DNA of 64,000 bases from Adineta steineri (GCA_905250115.1 CAJNOI010000008.1:186001-250000); one strand, 5' to 3'; positions 28,226 through 40,510 are shown, numbered from the stretch's first letter. Made by a program: numbers and translations. Notes: a model not told the origin generated them from the letters alone.

Positions 28226-28340
28226 CAGAGGTGCAGAATCTTCCCAAATTTTTTTCGAAGAATTTCTCTGAAAAATGCAGTTTTTAAAAAATTTTCCCTC
28301 TTCTCGCGCGGGGGCGCACGAAGAAGATTCTGCATCTCTG
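28226..28340. mobile_element. hAT-type MITE, 115 bp
   Basis: The ends are inverted repeats matching at 17 of 18 bases: CAGAGGTGCAGAATCTTC on the left and the complement of GAAGATTCTGCATCTCTG on the right. The element is flanked by an 8-bp target-site duplication with one mismatch (GATTCGCA at 28218-28225, GATTAGCA at 28341-28348). Termini starting CAGAG with 8-bp duplications are the hallmark of hAT elements. There is no coding capacity. The core holds a GC-rich patch (CGCGCGGGGGCGC) that stands out from the AT-rich surroundings. It sits about 440 bp upstream of the NPF start codon. A diverged relative lies at 42724-42836. Confidence 0.85.
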
Positions 28341-28780
28341 GATTAGCATCTAAAAAAACAGATTCTTTTCTTCCATGGAATAGATAGATATATATACATT
28401 TAAACCATCTAGTTAAATTGAGCCTATATATCTCTTTCGGGTAAATATAATCGTTTTAAACGTCACGCGTAGTCATTAATTAGAAGAGAGAAAAAGAAAT
28501 TTTAATAGTCCTTAACAAGAAACAACTTATACATGCATAATAATTTATTATTTTCCTGTTTTTTTTCTTCTTCTTCTTACATCAATGTTAAAAATTAACT
28601 GCTTGCTTGCTTTTTTCTTTACACTTTCTCTTAGATAAGAAACAGTTTTTCATATTCTAATTCTTTCTCTTTCAGTTCCTGACGTCACTAGAAAAATTAT
28701 TATTCTTCTTTGTAATAAATCCTATTCGTTAAATTGCATCTATTTTATTCAGAAAATTCATACTATACACAACAATCAGA

Positions 28781-29217
28781 ATGTTATTCACGAACAATAT
28801 GACTAGTCGAGTATCATGGATTATGTTTATTGTGATTGCTATTCAAATGGCTGGAATACTCTCAGTCTTCACTGATGTGCCTCGTAAGTTCGATTCAAAT
28901 TTTGAGATTAGGGAGATATTTCTTATTTTCTCTAGCTCCACCAACACGACCAGAACGGTTTCACTCTCGAGAAGAGCTTAAGCGGTATTTACAACTCGTA
29001 TGTTTCTAAATATCGTTATTTACTATTATTCAATTAACTAAATATTTTTTTTAAGGTCCATGAATATTATGCTATCATTGGTCGACCACGTTTTGGTCGA
29101 TCTCAACCAGAAAGACGATTAAATCCTCAAGATAGACAACTATTTAATTTCTTCGATGTAAATGGTGACAAATCAATAACATTCGATGAATTTCATGAAC
29201 GACTCGACAATGAATAG
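28781..29217 (+). CDS. NPF: Neuropeptide F (NPF) precursor with an EF-hand-like C-terminal peptide
   Basis: Three exons, 28781-28883, 28936-28997 and 29056-29217; 108 residues. A signal peptide (core IMFIVIAIQMAGILSVF) is followed at once by a long NPF: PPTRPERF, REELKRYLQLV, then HEYYAIIGRPRF, followed by Gly for amidation. This matches the lophotrochozoan NPF pattern (RP-RF, EL--YL, YYAI-GRPRF). Known role: secreted peptide acting on NPF/NPY-type GPCRs, often in feeding. Processing would occur at GR-SQ, a single Arg rather than the usual KR. The remaining peptide, LNPQDRQLFNFF then DVNGDKSITFDEF, contains a textbook EF-hand loop with D, N, D, S and E at positions 1, 3, 5, 7 and 12. A second in-frame Met at residue 7 could also be the start. 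The downstream intron lies inside the NPF sequence in phase 0. Confidence 0.9.
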
Positions 29218-30090
29218 TTGTGTACGTTTATATAACACTATAGAAGATATTTTTTTTCTTTATAGTACATATTAAGATTTATTTTATATTTTATTCTTTT
29301 CTTTTTTTTTTCTTCTCTATAGATAAGCTTTCTCTTATTCCAGTGATCATCAAAACGATTCCAAAATGACAATTTTTTTCTGCAAACATCGTATATTTAT
29401 CTCCCTGTTTCATTATTTTATTGTTTATCATCGCTTTCTCTACTGCTTAAGTGACTGTCTATCATGTTGTGCCCAAATACAATAAAATTGGCCATTCCAT
29501 ATATACAAAAAAAAACAATTATTATTATATATATATGCACTATATACTGTGTGCACAAGGACATGTGCTTGAAAATTTGAAATAGAAAAAAAGAAAATGT
29601 TTTTGTTTCTAAGATGATCATATTAAGTTAAAGAAAAGTAAAAAGGAAATTATCACCAACTATCTCGTAAGAACTCTCAAACATACATGCAGCAATTATT
29701 TGAACAACATACGCTTTTGTGCAAACAATTTCCTTGTCATAAATACAATTTGTTAATGACGAACGTGCGCGCATATAATCATGCATTAAGAATATCTAAA
29801 ATATAGTTGCTGTAAAAGTAATCAAAATACAAGAGACCTTATTGTCCTATGTTTTACTTCCATCTTGAGTATAAAAAAATACACACACACGCACACATAC
29901 ATAGACATCGACGACCATCGAAAAAAAGAAAAAGTTTTAGCCAATATATGAATTTTTTAGAAAAAAAAAAGAAAAAAAAGAAAGAAGACAAGGTTAAATT
30001 AACAAAGAATCAATGACGAATCTTTGTTGAGTTATGTCTAGAAGGAAATAATCACTGGTTTATTTTTTTTCTTTATTTAAAAATAGAAAA
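29218..30090. other. Convergent spacer, 3' ends of NPF and DCUN1D
   Basis: It contains the likely NPF 3' UTR, a CA-rich patch near 29880-29900 and A-rich runs. The open frame at 29418-29621 (minus) is hydrophobic low-complexity and not called. Confidence 0.45.
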
Positions 30091-32274
30091 TTAAACATTA
30101 ACAGAAGATGACTGAGTTTGTGCTGTTTTAGCAAATTCAACAAAATCATCAATTAATCTAAAATAGAAAAAAATACCAAAATAAAATAAATATATGTGTA
30201 CTTTTAATCAAACACATACGTTGGCCAAGCACCATCATGATCATAATTTGAAAAATCTGGTTTTATTGATGTTGAAAAATCATGTAATAAATCCCATGTA
30301 TCTTTTGTAATTGATCGTTGATTTGAACGTTCTTCAAGAAATTTAAGCCATAAATCAAGTAATTTAAATCTTTGTGATTGTTTATTATTTGGATTTCCAG
30401 TAAATAACATTTTCCAATAAGCTATAGCTAAATGGAAAAGAAAAATAAATCATTAATAATTAAACATTTCATATTATTTCGATCAATAATAAATTTTCTT
30501 GTCGATATAATTCTATTAGATGAAGGTGGAATCAGATTTCTTTTATTAGCGAAAGTAAATAATCTCATTTGTTACACTTTTTTAACTTTGAACACGATCA
30601 TTTACAATGTATATATTTGTAAAATTGATTCATACAGAGTACTTTAATTGAAAATAATGAGTCAAAAGATTTTTCGATCTTATTACGCATAAGTGGTCAA
30701 GATATACTGAGTAAAATAGTCTTCGCAAAAGATTGAAGATGATCTATACTATCAAATTTCATAAGTATGTAGTTCTTGAAACTTAAAGTAATTAGTAAAT
30801 TTTGTTTAATGACGTCAGGTATTTATATGTAACGTCATTAGTCAAATGTATCAATGAGTACGAAAAATAATATAATCCATTGTATTTTTACACATAAAAA
30901 TGTAATATCTAAATCTTGTCAGAATTGTATGAAGTAAAAGTCAATCATGTATCTTTTTTTTGTAAAATCTAGTAAGTAGGATTGAAATACTACTATTAAG
31001 TACAATTTATTTTCACTTATTATATGATTTAAGTAATAATTCATGACGTTATTTAAATTCTTTGTTGAAAAATAATACTCATATACAGCTAGTTGATATG
31101 TTAAGCACGCTTAACAAGACTATTATTTCTTTTTGAAATACTATATTCTTGTAAAGAAATACTTTGTATACGCAATTTTTCCGTTTAAAGAAAGAATGAA
31201 GGTAGCATAAAATGTTCTTTTGACCGGATATGACGTTATATGAAAATTGAAAGACTGAGATACGAAGCATCATCACTTTTTTCATTTTATGGAAATTTTT
31301 CTAATCAGACAAAAAAAAAAGAAAATCAAGAAGATTTTACGCTAAAATGAATATTGATCTGTTTCTAATAAATATATGTTAATTCAGTTTGAACATTACA
31401 ATATTTCGAATGACTTTTTATAATTATAATGAAATATTGTCCGATAAATAATTTTATTTATTAAATATCCAGTCACTGATTCATTATGAATAAAGATATG
31501 CAAGATGAAATAATTATTCCATCTCGTTAGAATCTTTTGTATTAAATCTAATCTTTTATTTAATTTAATGGTTAAATATCATTTATTTTAATTGGTTTAA
31601 CTTCGGTGCATTTCTTATTCTAAATCTGTCTGATAAGCTAGTGTTGACATGATAATTAAATATTAAAATCTATGTAAAATTTCTATACCTGGTTGTACAT
31701 CAAGATTTTTCATTGATGTCGATGAACGTGCAAAATTAAATGTATATATATATAATTGTTTAAATTTTTCATTATCATTTTCAATTTCTTTATTGAGTTG
31801 TTTAATTCTATCTTGTAGTTTTTCTAATGTATCACATTGTAAATCTTGACAACCATGTAAAAATTCATTACGTTGTAATTCTCCTTGTTTCGATGCATTC
31901 ATTTTCCAACATAGTATAAGGATTTCTCTATCACTTGGATCAAATTTTAAATCAGTTATAAAACGTAATAGTTGTTCTAAATTCATTTTTGATGTATCAC
32001 GTGGATCAGCATAAGTTGTCCATAATTGTTCGATTTTTTTGCGATCAAATCTTGATGTTGATGTTTGACTATGATGTGATGAATGATGTGAACTACCACC
32101 AGCTGAAGAATACGAAGATGACTCTTCACAAAAAGCACCTATAGCACGTTCAACGACCCAATCATTTGATTGTAGTGCATTTCGGGCTTGTTGCTCAGAA
32201 ACACCCATGACTTCTCGTAATTGACGAATTTTTTCATTTTTTTCACGTTCTGATGTTTTATTTCGTCCGGTCAT
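30091..32274 (-). CDS. DCUN1D1: DCN1-like protein, cullin neddylation co-E3
   Basis: Exons 31689-32274, 30220-30427 and 30091-30157; 861 nt, 286 residues. The N-terminus carries a UBA-like domain (REVMGVSEQQARNALQSNDWVVERAIGAF). A Ser/His-rich linker and the PONY/DCUN1 domain follow, starting at IEQLWTTYADPRD and including LQCDTLEKLQ, AIAYWKMLF and FLEERSNQRSITKDTWDLL, with the terminal YDHDGAWPTLIDDFVEF. Known role: binds cullin and the NEDD8 E2 and promotes cullin neddylation, activating CRL ubiquitin ligases. The UBA domain points to the DCUN1D1/2 branch rather than the UBA-less D3-D5 group. Residues LYIYTFNFARSS to LDVQP lead directly into AIAYW across the first intron. That intron is 1,261 bp, long for this window. 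Length is close to the human protein (259) plus a longer linker. Confidence 0.9.
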
Positions 32275-32385
32275 ATTGCGCTATACTTAGGATTTATATT
32301 TTCTATCTGAAAAATATGAGAAATTCACTTTTAGAAACAAACAAAAAAACATATCATGTTTAAAGTACAATATATAAAAACAATA

Positions 32386-34500
32386 TTAAGCAATATGTAA
32401 ACGAAGTGATGTTACAGTACAATCACTACTAATCGTAACTATACGATGAATATCTTTATCATATGATAAACCTTCTAAACTTCCAAAATGAATTTTTTTA
32501 CAAAGAATTGGTAAACTATTTTCTTCATCACGCCATATAACTAAATAACCATTTTGTGTTGTACAAATAATTAATTTTTGCTCTTCATCAACTTGTAAAT
32601 ATGTTAATGTAAACCATCCAAATAAAGATTTTGGTGTATGAAGTACATATAAACAATTGTATAGATTTGATTGAGTATTATATACTCGTACGGTTCGATC
32701 ATCAGCACATGTATAAATTCGTTCAGATTTCCATTGAACACCTGTAACTGCTGTTGTATGTCCTGTAAGTCTAGCAATTAGTTCTTGTTCTTGGTCAACT
32801 TTCCATATACATGTTGTTTGATCTTCTGAAGCCGTTGCACATAATTCTTCATTTGGACTTAAACAAACACTCCATATTTCTGCATTATTTTCGTGTAAAC
32901 CAATAATTTTTTTTGTTTGTAAATTTATTAATGTTCCATTACCAAGACCAACTAAACAAGATGTTTTATTTGTATTCCATACTGAACATATAATTGTAGT
33001 TTTAAAATCTTCGATTATTTCTTGATTATCGATATTATAAAGTGCACCAGATAATGTTCCAACAAGATTTTTTGAGATAAAACATCGAACACTATCAGGA
33101 ATATGAATATGTTGTTTTGGTTTTGCATCATTAATTGTCCATTGAAATATATTTCCTGATAAATCACCAGATAAAATTTCATTATTTTCTGTATATAAAC
33201 CACAACCAGCTGTTTCATGTAATGTTCGATGTAATAATGTTGTTAAAGATATCGATGATAATGTTTCATCAACGCTTGTATTCAATATTGTAAACATAAC
33301 TCTTCCATCTGGTGACGGTGGACGACTAAGACATAATTCAAGACGTACAAGTGTCAAGCCCATATAACCACCTATCCATAATAGATCTTGTTCATCGGAA
33401 TTCCATTGTAAATGACAAACAGCCGTTGCTGGTGCATCATTACACGAAGCAATGAATGAACCATCTAATGAGTAAACATTTATTATTGATGATATATAAC
33501 CAATAGTTAATAAATAAGAATTCCACCAGATAATTGCTTGTGGAGTTCCAGTAGCTAGATGAAAAAGAAATAGAATATTCTATATAAGTTTTTATTTTTA
33601 CCATTTATTATTGAATGAATTTGTAATGGATCTGTATCAATAATAAAAATTAAACCAGCTTGAAGTCCAATAGCAAAATATTCTTTGCCAGTATTTTTAT
33701 CATGATATGTTTTAACTGTACCACATAGAAATGTTTGATTTGTTCTTGCATGATCTAATTTGAGATCATCAATTAAATGACCATCATGTAAATTAAGTTG
33801 ATGTATATGAACATGTTCATGTGGTCGTTGAAGCATTGCAAATAAATGACGGCGTATAGCTGTACAGATAACAAATTCATAACCGATTGAACCAGCAACA
33901 TATGTACTTGATGTTTCAATTTTTTCAGCTATATTTATTGGAGATATAGAATTTTCTATAGCTGGATGAATTTTTTCTAAATCATTTCTTGGTGTAGCCC
34001 AATGTCGAAGCCAATTTTCAGTTAATGAATGATGATGAGAATCATATGTCAGTGAAATGAGTGTACCTAATAAAAAGAGAAACAGTAAGATTTATTTTGT
34101 ATTTCAAAAAAACAAATTTACCATCAAATCTTGAACAAAGATAAATTGTTGACCCATCTTGTGTCCAACAACCATAATGAACATGATCAATTCGTGTTTG
34201 TTGTTCAATAAAACGTTTTTGATAATTATTTGACCAAAGAATAATTTTACCCGAATAAGAACACGTTAAAATTTCATTTATATACTCATTATAAAGCATA
34301 ACAACAATAATATCATCGTAGACATGTTCAAAAAAAATACGTTCATTCGTTGAATAATTATATATTTGAATACAACCATTTAATACAGATTCGTATGTAT
34401 AAGAATCAGATGTTTCATTTGATTTTATTGATGATGGAAAACTCGTACATAAACGAAACGATCCAATACCATAGATATTTTCAATAGTAAATGATGACAT
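32386..34500 (-). CDS. WD40-repeat protein of unknown specific function
   Basis: Exons 34122-34500, 33602-34066 and 32386-33554; 2,013 nt, 670 residues. The protein is built of beta-propeller blades. Readable blade ends include GKIILW, GNIFQW, EDQTTCIW (preceded by WSVCLSPNEELCATAS), DDRTVRVY and GYLVIW, and further degenerate blades fill the N-terminal half, enough for about two propellers. No TM, signal or other domain is seen. Such proteins usually act as scaffolds in complexes. I cannot assign this one to a named orthologue. It starts 408 bp from the ELMO-domain gene stop and its stop is 111 bp from the DCUN1D start, so the three form a tight same-strand block. Confidence 0.8.
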
Positions 34501-34908
34501 GTAACGTGTATTTCGAAGGAAGAAGAAAGAGTATGTTTTTTATCCCCCAATCGAGTTTATATTTATTTTTTTTATGAGTCAGTGTAACTAACTGTGAGAA
34601 GGAAAATAACAACAGAAAGGAATGAAAAAAAAAGGTTGTACTATGATTGTGCAATTTCATTCAAAACACATTCGTGTCTAAAATAATATGACTTATTGAA
34701 TGTTTTCTAGAAGTCATGCAAGAAAAAAAATAAAATAAAGTAGAAATTTTCAATCTTTCTCTATTGCAGAAAAAGTTCACTGAATCTTTTATATCACGGT
34801 CAAGATAATACTTTTATAACAGTTGAAAATAATGGAAACAAAAACAAAAAAACAAGAAATATAAATAAATTAATTTTTGTCTTCTTCAAAAAACACTATT
34901 AATTAGAA
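34501..34908. other. Spacer between WD40 and ELMOD genes
   Basis: AT-rich, with poly-A tracts. It probably combines the ELMOD 3' UTR and the WD40 promoter. No gene. Confidence 0.4.
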
Positions 34909-36124
34909 TTACTTAGGAATTTTTTTTGAGAAACCTCGTTGAATAGGTCGCCATTGTTGACATTCAATAAGCATTTGTGCACGAAAAATTTTTGATAACT
35001 GTTCAAATTGCATAATATTTGCTTGTTGATCAATCCAAAATTCATGCCATTCATTAAATATAAGTAAAAAAAGTTGAAAAAATTCATCAAGATTACATGG
35101 ATGTAACGAAAAATGTGTTAATAATGGATGAAAATTAGTTTTCATGGACGGATCAACTTCAAGTAAATTAACAAGCCATGATACAATATTAACAACACCA
35201 ATAGCAAATGAATAATCATTGGGTGGCGGAATATTAACACATGTTAAACAAGTTTCTTTATCCCGAGATAAATATTCTATAGATTGAAGACCAAGTAAAC
35301 CCATACCTATGAATTTATTATACATTATCAAGTTTTTACTCGAAAGTGTTATAGAAAAATAATATAATTCAACAAGTAACGCTCTTTCTCGTAGAAATGG
35401 TGTTCTATAATCCTATGGGACCTTTTACTTATATAACTTGTAAATACTAACATCAGATTCGAAATACCTCTAAAAATGTCTTTTCTGAAAAATGGTCTTC
35501 GATGTTTTTTTGACCCTGCGGACATACAAGCAAGCAAGCAATCAGACAATTTATGTTTACTGGACTCTTCTTTACGAGAAAGAGAATAAACATTTACCTC
35601 GAAAATCGGTTAATGGATTTGAGCCCTATGAAGAGGAAAAAAAATAAATATTTTTCAATAAAACTTTTTTTCAGTCATACTTGAAAACCAATTTTTGTCC
35701 AACGTTTTGAGATCATATTCATGGGTTCATGATCATCGTTTGATTGAGTAACTAAACGTGACCATATTTTTTCAAATAATTCAAGATGTTTTTCATCAGT
35801 TGATGTTACTTTTGTCATTCTTATGTCATTTATTTGTTTAATTAATTTTTGATATAATTCTAATTTATGTATAACAATATTTAATTGATCATGTATTAAA
35901 GATTTGTTTTTATCTAGTTTTACTTGTTCATTTTCATAATCAAGATTTTTTGTTGTTGTATAATTAATTGATTTTTCAATTTGATGAACACGTGATGCAA
36001 ATGGTAATGTACGATTTGCAATAATTCGTTCTAATTCAGATTTACCGGTTAAAAAATACATAAAAATACGTTGAAATGGTAAAAATAATTGTGCGACTAA
36101 ATGAAATCCATATGGCCAAGACAT
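34909..36124 (-). CDS. ELMO-domain protein, Arf-family GAP (ELMOD type)
   Basis: Exons 35681-36124, 35598-35625 and 34909-35306; 870 nt, 289 residues, close to human ELMOD1/2. The family signature is intact across two splice junctions: WTKIGFQ, GSNPLTDFR, GMGLLGL, i.e. the ELMO GAP motif W-x3-IGFQ-x2-(P/x)-TD-x-R-x2-G-x-L with its essential Arg. Known role: GTPase-activating proteins for Arl2/Arl3/Arf6, acting on membranes, mitochondria or cilia. The N-terminus starts MSWPYGFHLVAQLFLPFQRIF, an aromatic hydrophobic stretch resembling the start of ELMOD proteins. The middle exon is only 28 bp and would be missed by simple gene finders. The last intron (291 bp) includes a small open frame that I treat as noise. 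Confidence 0.9.
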
Positions 36125-36315
36125 ATCTAAAGTTAAGAAAGAAATTTACTTAAATCTAAGTTTTATTTGTTGAAGAATCAGGACAGGGTACAGTTTGTGC
36201 TTATTTTTTTTTTTGTAAGGAGAGAAAAAAAACGAAAGGTACAACCAATAAATCATAAACTAGATGGAAAAAAAGAAAGAAAATTTAGTTCATTGGTTGA
36301 TGGTTTGTGTTGTGT

Positions 36316-36832
36316 TTACATATCATCAACGGATTTCAAAGCTAATTCAGGTTTATCGTAGCCAAGATCTTCTGGTGTTGCTACACCTATTTTATCCAAT
36401 GTTGGACGAATTTCTTGAAGAATCCATGGCCATACTTGTTTTGAAATTGCGTTTGATTTATAACGAATTGTTTCCAAATAACGAACAGCTAATGAATGAT
36501 CGTTAACACGACGACATGCTTGAAGACAAGCAGATATGATTTCTGGTTCAGGAATTAAATCAAGACGATTCATATGATTTATACCTTGACGAATATCCCA
36601 ACCTAAAAAAAAATACGATTATAATCAAAATTATTATATTTTTTGTATATATTAGCATACCATCAATACTTGGTCGTTCAAAATAAGCTTTCCATCGTTC
36701 ATCGAATTCTTCATCAGTTTCTTTATTATGTGATGACATATTACGACGTGTAGTAGATGTCATAGCCATCCACATGGGTCGTGTTGTTTTTGTTAATGAT
36801 TGAATAAGTGACGAGCGAAATAAAAGTGCCAT
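36316..36832 (-). CDS. COX5A: Cytochrome c oxidase subunit 5A, mitochondrial
   Basis: Exons 36661-36832 and 36316-36602; 459 nt, 152 residues. An N-terminal import presequence (FRSSLIQSLTKTTRPMW, then TSTTRRNMSS) precedes the mature protein: DEEFDERWKAYFERPSIDG, WDIRQGIN, PEPEIISACLQACRRVND, RYLETIRYK, ILQEIRPTLDKIGV and TPEDLGYDKPE. All of these are COX5A hallmarks. Known role: nuclear-encoded matrix-side structural subunit of respiratory complex IV. The stop lies 191 bp upstream of the ELMOD start on the same strand. Confidence 0.95.
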
Positions 36833-37050
36833 CTAAAAGACAACAAAATACAATACTATGTTTCATTTTTCAATTCAAATTTGACTTCAAGATTACTATC
36901 TTAGTATCCAATGAAAGACTTAGATACACACAAAAAAAAGAAAATAATATAATATAGGATATACAAAAAAAAAACGCACACACACACAAAGATATGTTCA
37001 AAATTATAACAAAAAAAAAACAAAACTCTATCTGAACAATTTTTACATTA

Positions 37051-39013
37051 CTACATATCTAATTTTTCCATTTGTTTATTAATACTCTGAATAGCTTTCA
37101 TTAATGCTTGTTTACGTTGATGTAAAACAACGCGTTGATTATTAGATATTTGTTTTAAAGGTTGTGTTGGATTATTTGTTGTTGTTGTTGTAGTAGTTGA
37201 ACTAAAATAAGTTGTTTGATCATCATCTGTAGCAGGATTAATTGGAAAGATTTGTTGTTGTTGCTGTTGTTTAATAGCCGATAATGAAGAAGTTGTAGAT
37301 TCAGCACTGGATAATAAACGATGAAAATTTTGTTGTTGTAATTTAATGATCGTTGGATGATGAATAAGTTCATCCGATACAGGTTGATTTTGTTGATCCG
37401 ATTGTTGTTGAGATTGATATGGATATTTTGCTGATGATGAACGACTAGATGATTGAATAAATGCAGGTCTTGATTGCGATTGTGGTTTCCGTTGATCAGG
37501 TGGACGATAACATGAAGCAATTGAATCACTTGTACCAGTTGTAGAATGTTGACTTGAAATTATTTGAGATGTTGTTGAAGGTCTAAAAGAATTACATTAT
37601 TTTAAACTCATTGCATGAAAACTATACCATTTCAAATTGCTTCAGGCACTCATTCAAGTGGTTTCATATATCAAAAGGAAAAAGAAAATAAATATTTTAC
37701 CTAACTACTGACGATTGTTGTAAATGATTTGAAAGACGATTCATTGAAGCAACTGATGACGCATCGGAATTCATCATAAATGAACTTTGTGATCGTTTAC
37801 TACTCATCATTATTGATGCTGGTCTTTCTGGTACATATAATTGATTTAAATAAGCCGATATAAGTTTTGCAGATGCATAACAACGTGCAATTGAACAATG
37901 ACTAATACCTATTTTTGAATGATAATTACAACGTTCTTCAATCATAAATGAATAAGCAGCATTTTCAAATGTTTTATGTATATCATCACGTGATACACGC
38001 TGTTTTTTTAATTCAACTAAAAGCATTATTAATGATTCAATACTTGCAAAACTAACGAGACGTGTATCTTTATTTGGTTTAACTCCTATAGCAAAAAAAA
38101 GAATAAACATAAAATTAAAATTGATTTTTATTTAACCTTCAGCTTTTTCTTGTAACCAATCTATTAATCTACTTGTTTGTTCATATTCGACAGCTGGAAA
38201 AAATACACATGGTTGAGTTAAACGATGATATCGACGACGAGTACGATCATCATCAAGCACATTATTTGTTTTATTAATAGCAGTTGGTATCAAAATCGAT
38301 TTTAATTGTTGAAAAATCAATTTATAATTATCTGTTGCTTCAGCAAAATCTTTTAATGGTATTTCATGTGATGATTTTAAATGTTCTAAACATGCTGACA
38401 TATAACCTGGTGGAATTTTATCCGGTTTGATAAATGTTTGTCGAAATATAGTTGCTCCTTCAGCTAATGTATACTACATAAAAATTAAAATAATAAAACA
38501 GGATGATAATGAAAGAATTCTTACACGAAGAATACACATTTCAGCTGGTACATATTGTCCTCCATCTTCTTCATCAATTTTACAAAATATTTGAAAATTT
38601 ATTATATAGATTGGCATTGTTAATAATTCATTTATATCTAATGGTAAATATTCAAATGCTAAATAATCTCTTTCTAAACTAAAACGATCATAATGAATTT
38701 TTAATTCTTCACATGGTATATCACGTTCACTAAGAATTTTTTCATTTTGTTTTTCTTGTTTAGAAGATTTTTTTGTTTGTAAATAACGTTGTGTAGAATT
38801 CGTAGCTGATTCAGGATCTAAACGATATTGTATACGCCATTCTTCATATAAAACTTTATATGGATGTTTTTCGTCATCAGATAATAATTTCCATTCATCA
38901 TAACATGCTGCTATAGCATCATTGATACTCATTCGATTACCATTATTACGTTGATAACGACGTTGATATTCAAGAGCATAAAAATAAAATGCTGATCGAC
39001 TCGGTTTAGGCAT
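37051..39013 (-). CDS. MAEL: Maelstrom, HMG-box piRNA-pathway protein
   Basis: Exons 38525-39013, 38137-38473, 37701-38085 and 37051-37582; 1,743 nt, 580 residues. The HMG box starts at residue 1 (PKPSRSAFYFYALEYQ, then ACYDEWKLLSDDEKHPY). The Mael domain follows (IPCEELKIHYDRFSLERDY, QYVPAEMCILRYTLAEG, FIKPDKIPPGY), with a Cys/His cluster (ERCNYH, GISHCSIARCYAS) that matches the conserved Glu/His/Cys sites of its RNase H-like fold. The C-terminal 180 residues are Gln/Ser-rich and disordered. Known role: nuage/nuclear factor supporting piRNA-guided transposon silencing in the germ line. Two Mael residue clusters lie on different exons, which supports the splice model. The start is 52 bp from the 100-N gap, so the promoter is probably missing. 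Confidence 0.9.
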
Positions 39014-39065
39014 TAAAAAAAACTATAATCTAAAAGAAATACATAAAAATGTACTTTTCAAGGAC

Positions 39066-39165
39066 NNNNNNNNNNNNNNNNNNNNNNNNNNNNNNNNNNN
39101 NNNNNNNNNNNNNNNNNNNNNNNNNNNNNNNNNNNNNNNNNNNNNNNNNNNNNNNNNNNNNNNNN
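39066..39165. other. Assembly gap of exactly 100 N
   Basis: Undetermined bases marking a scaffold join, immediately upstream of the Maelstrom start codon. Tandem repeats begin just beyond it. Confidence 0.98.
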
Positions 39166-39207
39166 GCTTACTTCACTTACGTTTCAAAATAACGTTTATG
39201 TTTCAAC

Positions 39208-39269
39208 ATATTGATCATGTTTTCATTTTCTTTTCAGTATATTGATCATATTTTCATTTTCTTTTCAAT
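39208..39269. repeat. Two-copy tandem repeat, 31 bp unit
   Basis: Two adjacent copies of a 31-bp unit starting ATATTGATCAT and ending TTCTTTTCA, about 29 of 31 bases alike, with a partial third start (ATGTTGATAC). It sits 43 bp from the scaffold gap, so local repetition may have broken the assembly. Confidence 0.75.
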
Positions 39270-40510
39270 ATGTTGATACATTAAATTATTTAAATAAAAA
39301 CTTTTCTTCGGTCATTTTATGAACACGTGTTATAGACAGGCTCGTTCAACTATAATCTACATAAGCAAAAGAAAAAATAAATTAATGATTAATAGATAAA
39401 AAAAGATCATCATAAATAAAATATAAACTCAAAACCAAAATCAAAATTTGAACTTGATATATATTTGAAAGGTTGAACGATGTTTTAATAGAGACTTGAA
39501 TTATTTCTTTTTAATAAGATCAATTAAAAGGTTCATTACCAAATTTAATATCAATCTCCAAAGATCATCTCTTAAGTTTCATACATGCTATATGCAAAGT
39601 ATTCTTTTCTCTTTCCTTTCGTAGATCATTCTTTTAATTCAAATAAATAATGAATTGTATCTAGATTATTACGTAATATCTGCATTGGAGATCTTGAAAG
39701 GCAAGATTAACAATAATATTGATGATGATGTTGGCTTCAACGAGTGGTTATTTCTTGTCGTTGGTGATATTTAAAAATATATCGACCTGATTGATCAATA
39801 GGTTAATATCGATTGTTGTTTGGTCTATTGGTAATGTTGTTCATTAATTTGTATGGATCATTAATTGAATCAGAACTATAATCATCATTCGATTTTACAA
39901 CAAAAATATCAGAAGTAAAAATAGTGCTAAGATAAAACTTCTTATTTAATATTAAAGATGAGTAGATTAATCGATCGAAATTGACTATTGATAAGAAATC
40001 TAGAATTAAATATTTGAAAATAAACAAGAATTAATAACAAGAATTTTAAAAGATAATAATCGATTTCATCCATTTATCTTCAAAATCTCGTCGACATGTA
40101 TCTTTTTTTTGTTTGCGTGTTAAATGTAAGAGAAAAAGAAAGAGAAAGAGACGGCAAGCAAGTCAGAAAGGCAGACAGTCTTTGTTTAAAGGAAAAGATC
40201 GAAGTGTTGGATCGATCGTATTAAACGAAACAAAAACTAGCCGTTTTTCAATAATAAAATTAATAAAAAACATAGAAAAAAAGATTTTATATGTCGTTCA
40301 ACATATCAGAATCTATTTTTCAAAAAACAATTCAAAGTTTTCAAGTTAAATTGATCGTTTTTGATCAATAAAAGTATGATTAACAGAAATAGACTATTCA
40401 AAAAGTAATTTTGGAAATTTTTCATTTGAATTAAATTAAATCTGATAGTTAAATAAATCATGAACAATTGCATATACATATATATATATATATGGCGCCC
40501 ATTTATATCT

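Noticed and set aside
35349-35549. 66-codon open frame in the ELMOD last intron
   Set aside because: It is flanked by valid splice sites whose removal restores the GFQ-GSNPLTDFR-GMGLLGL signature.
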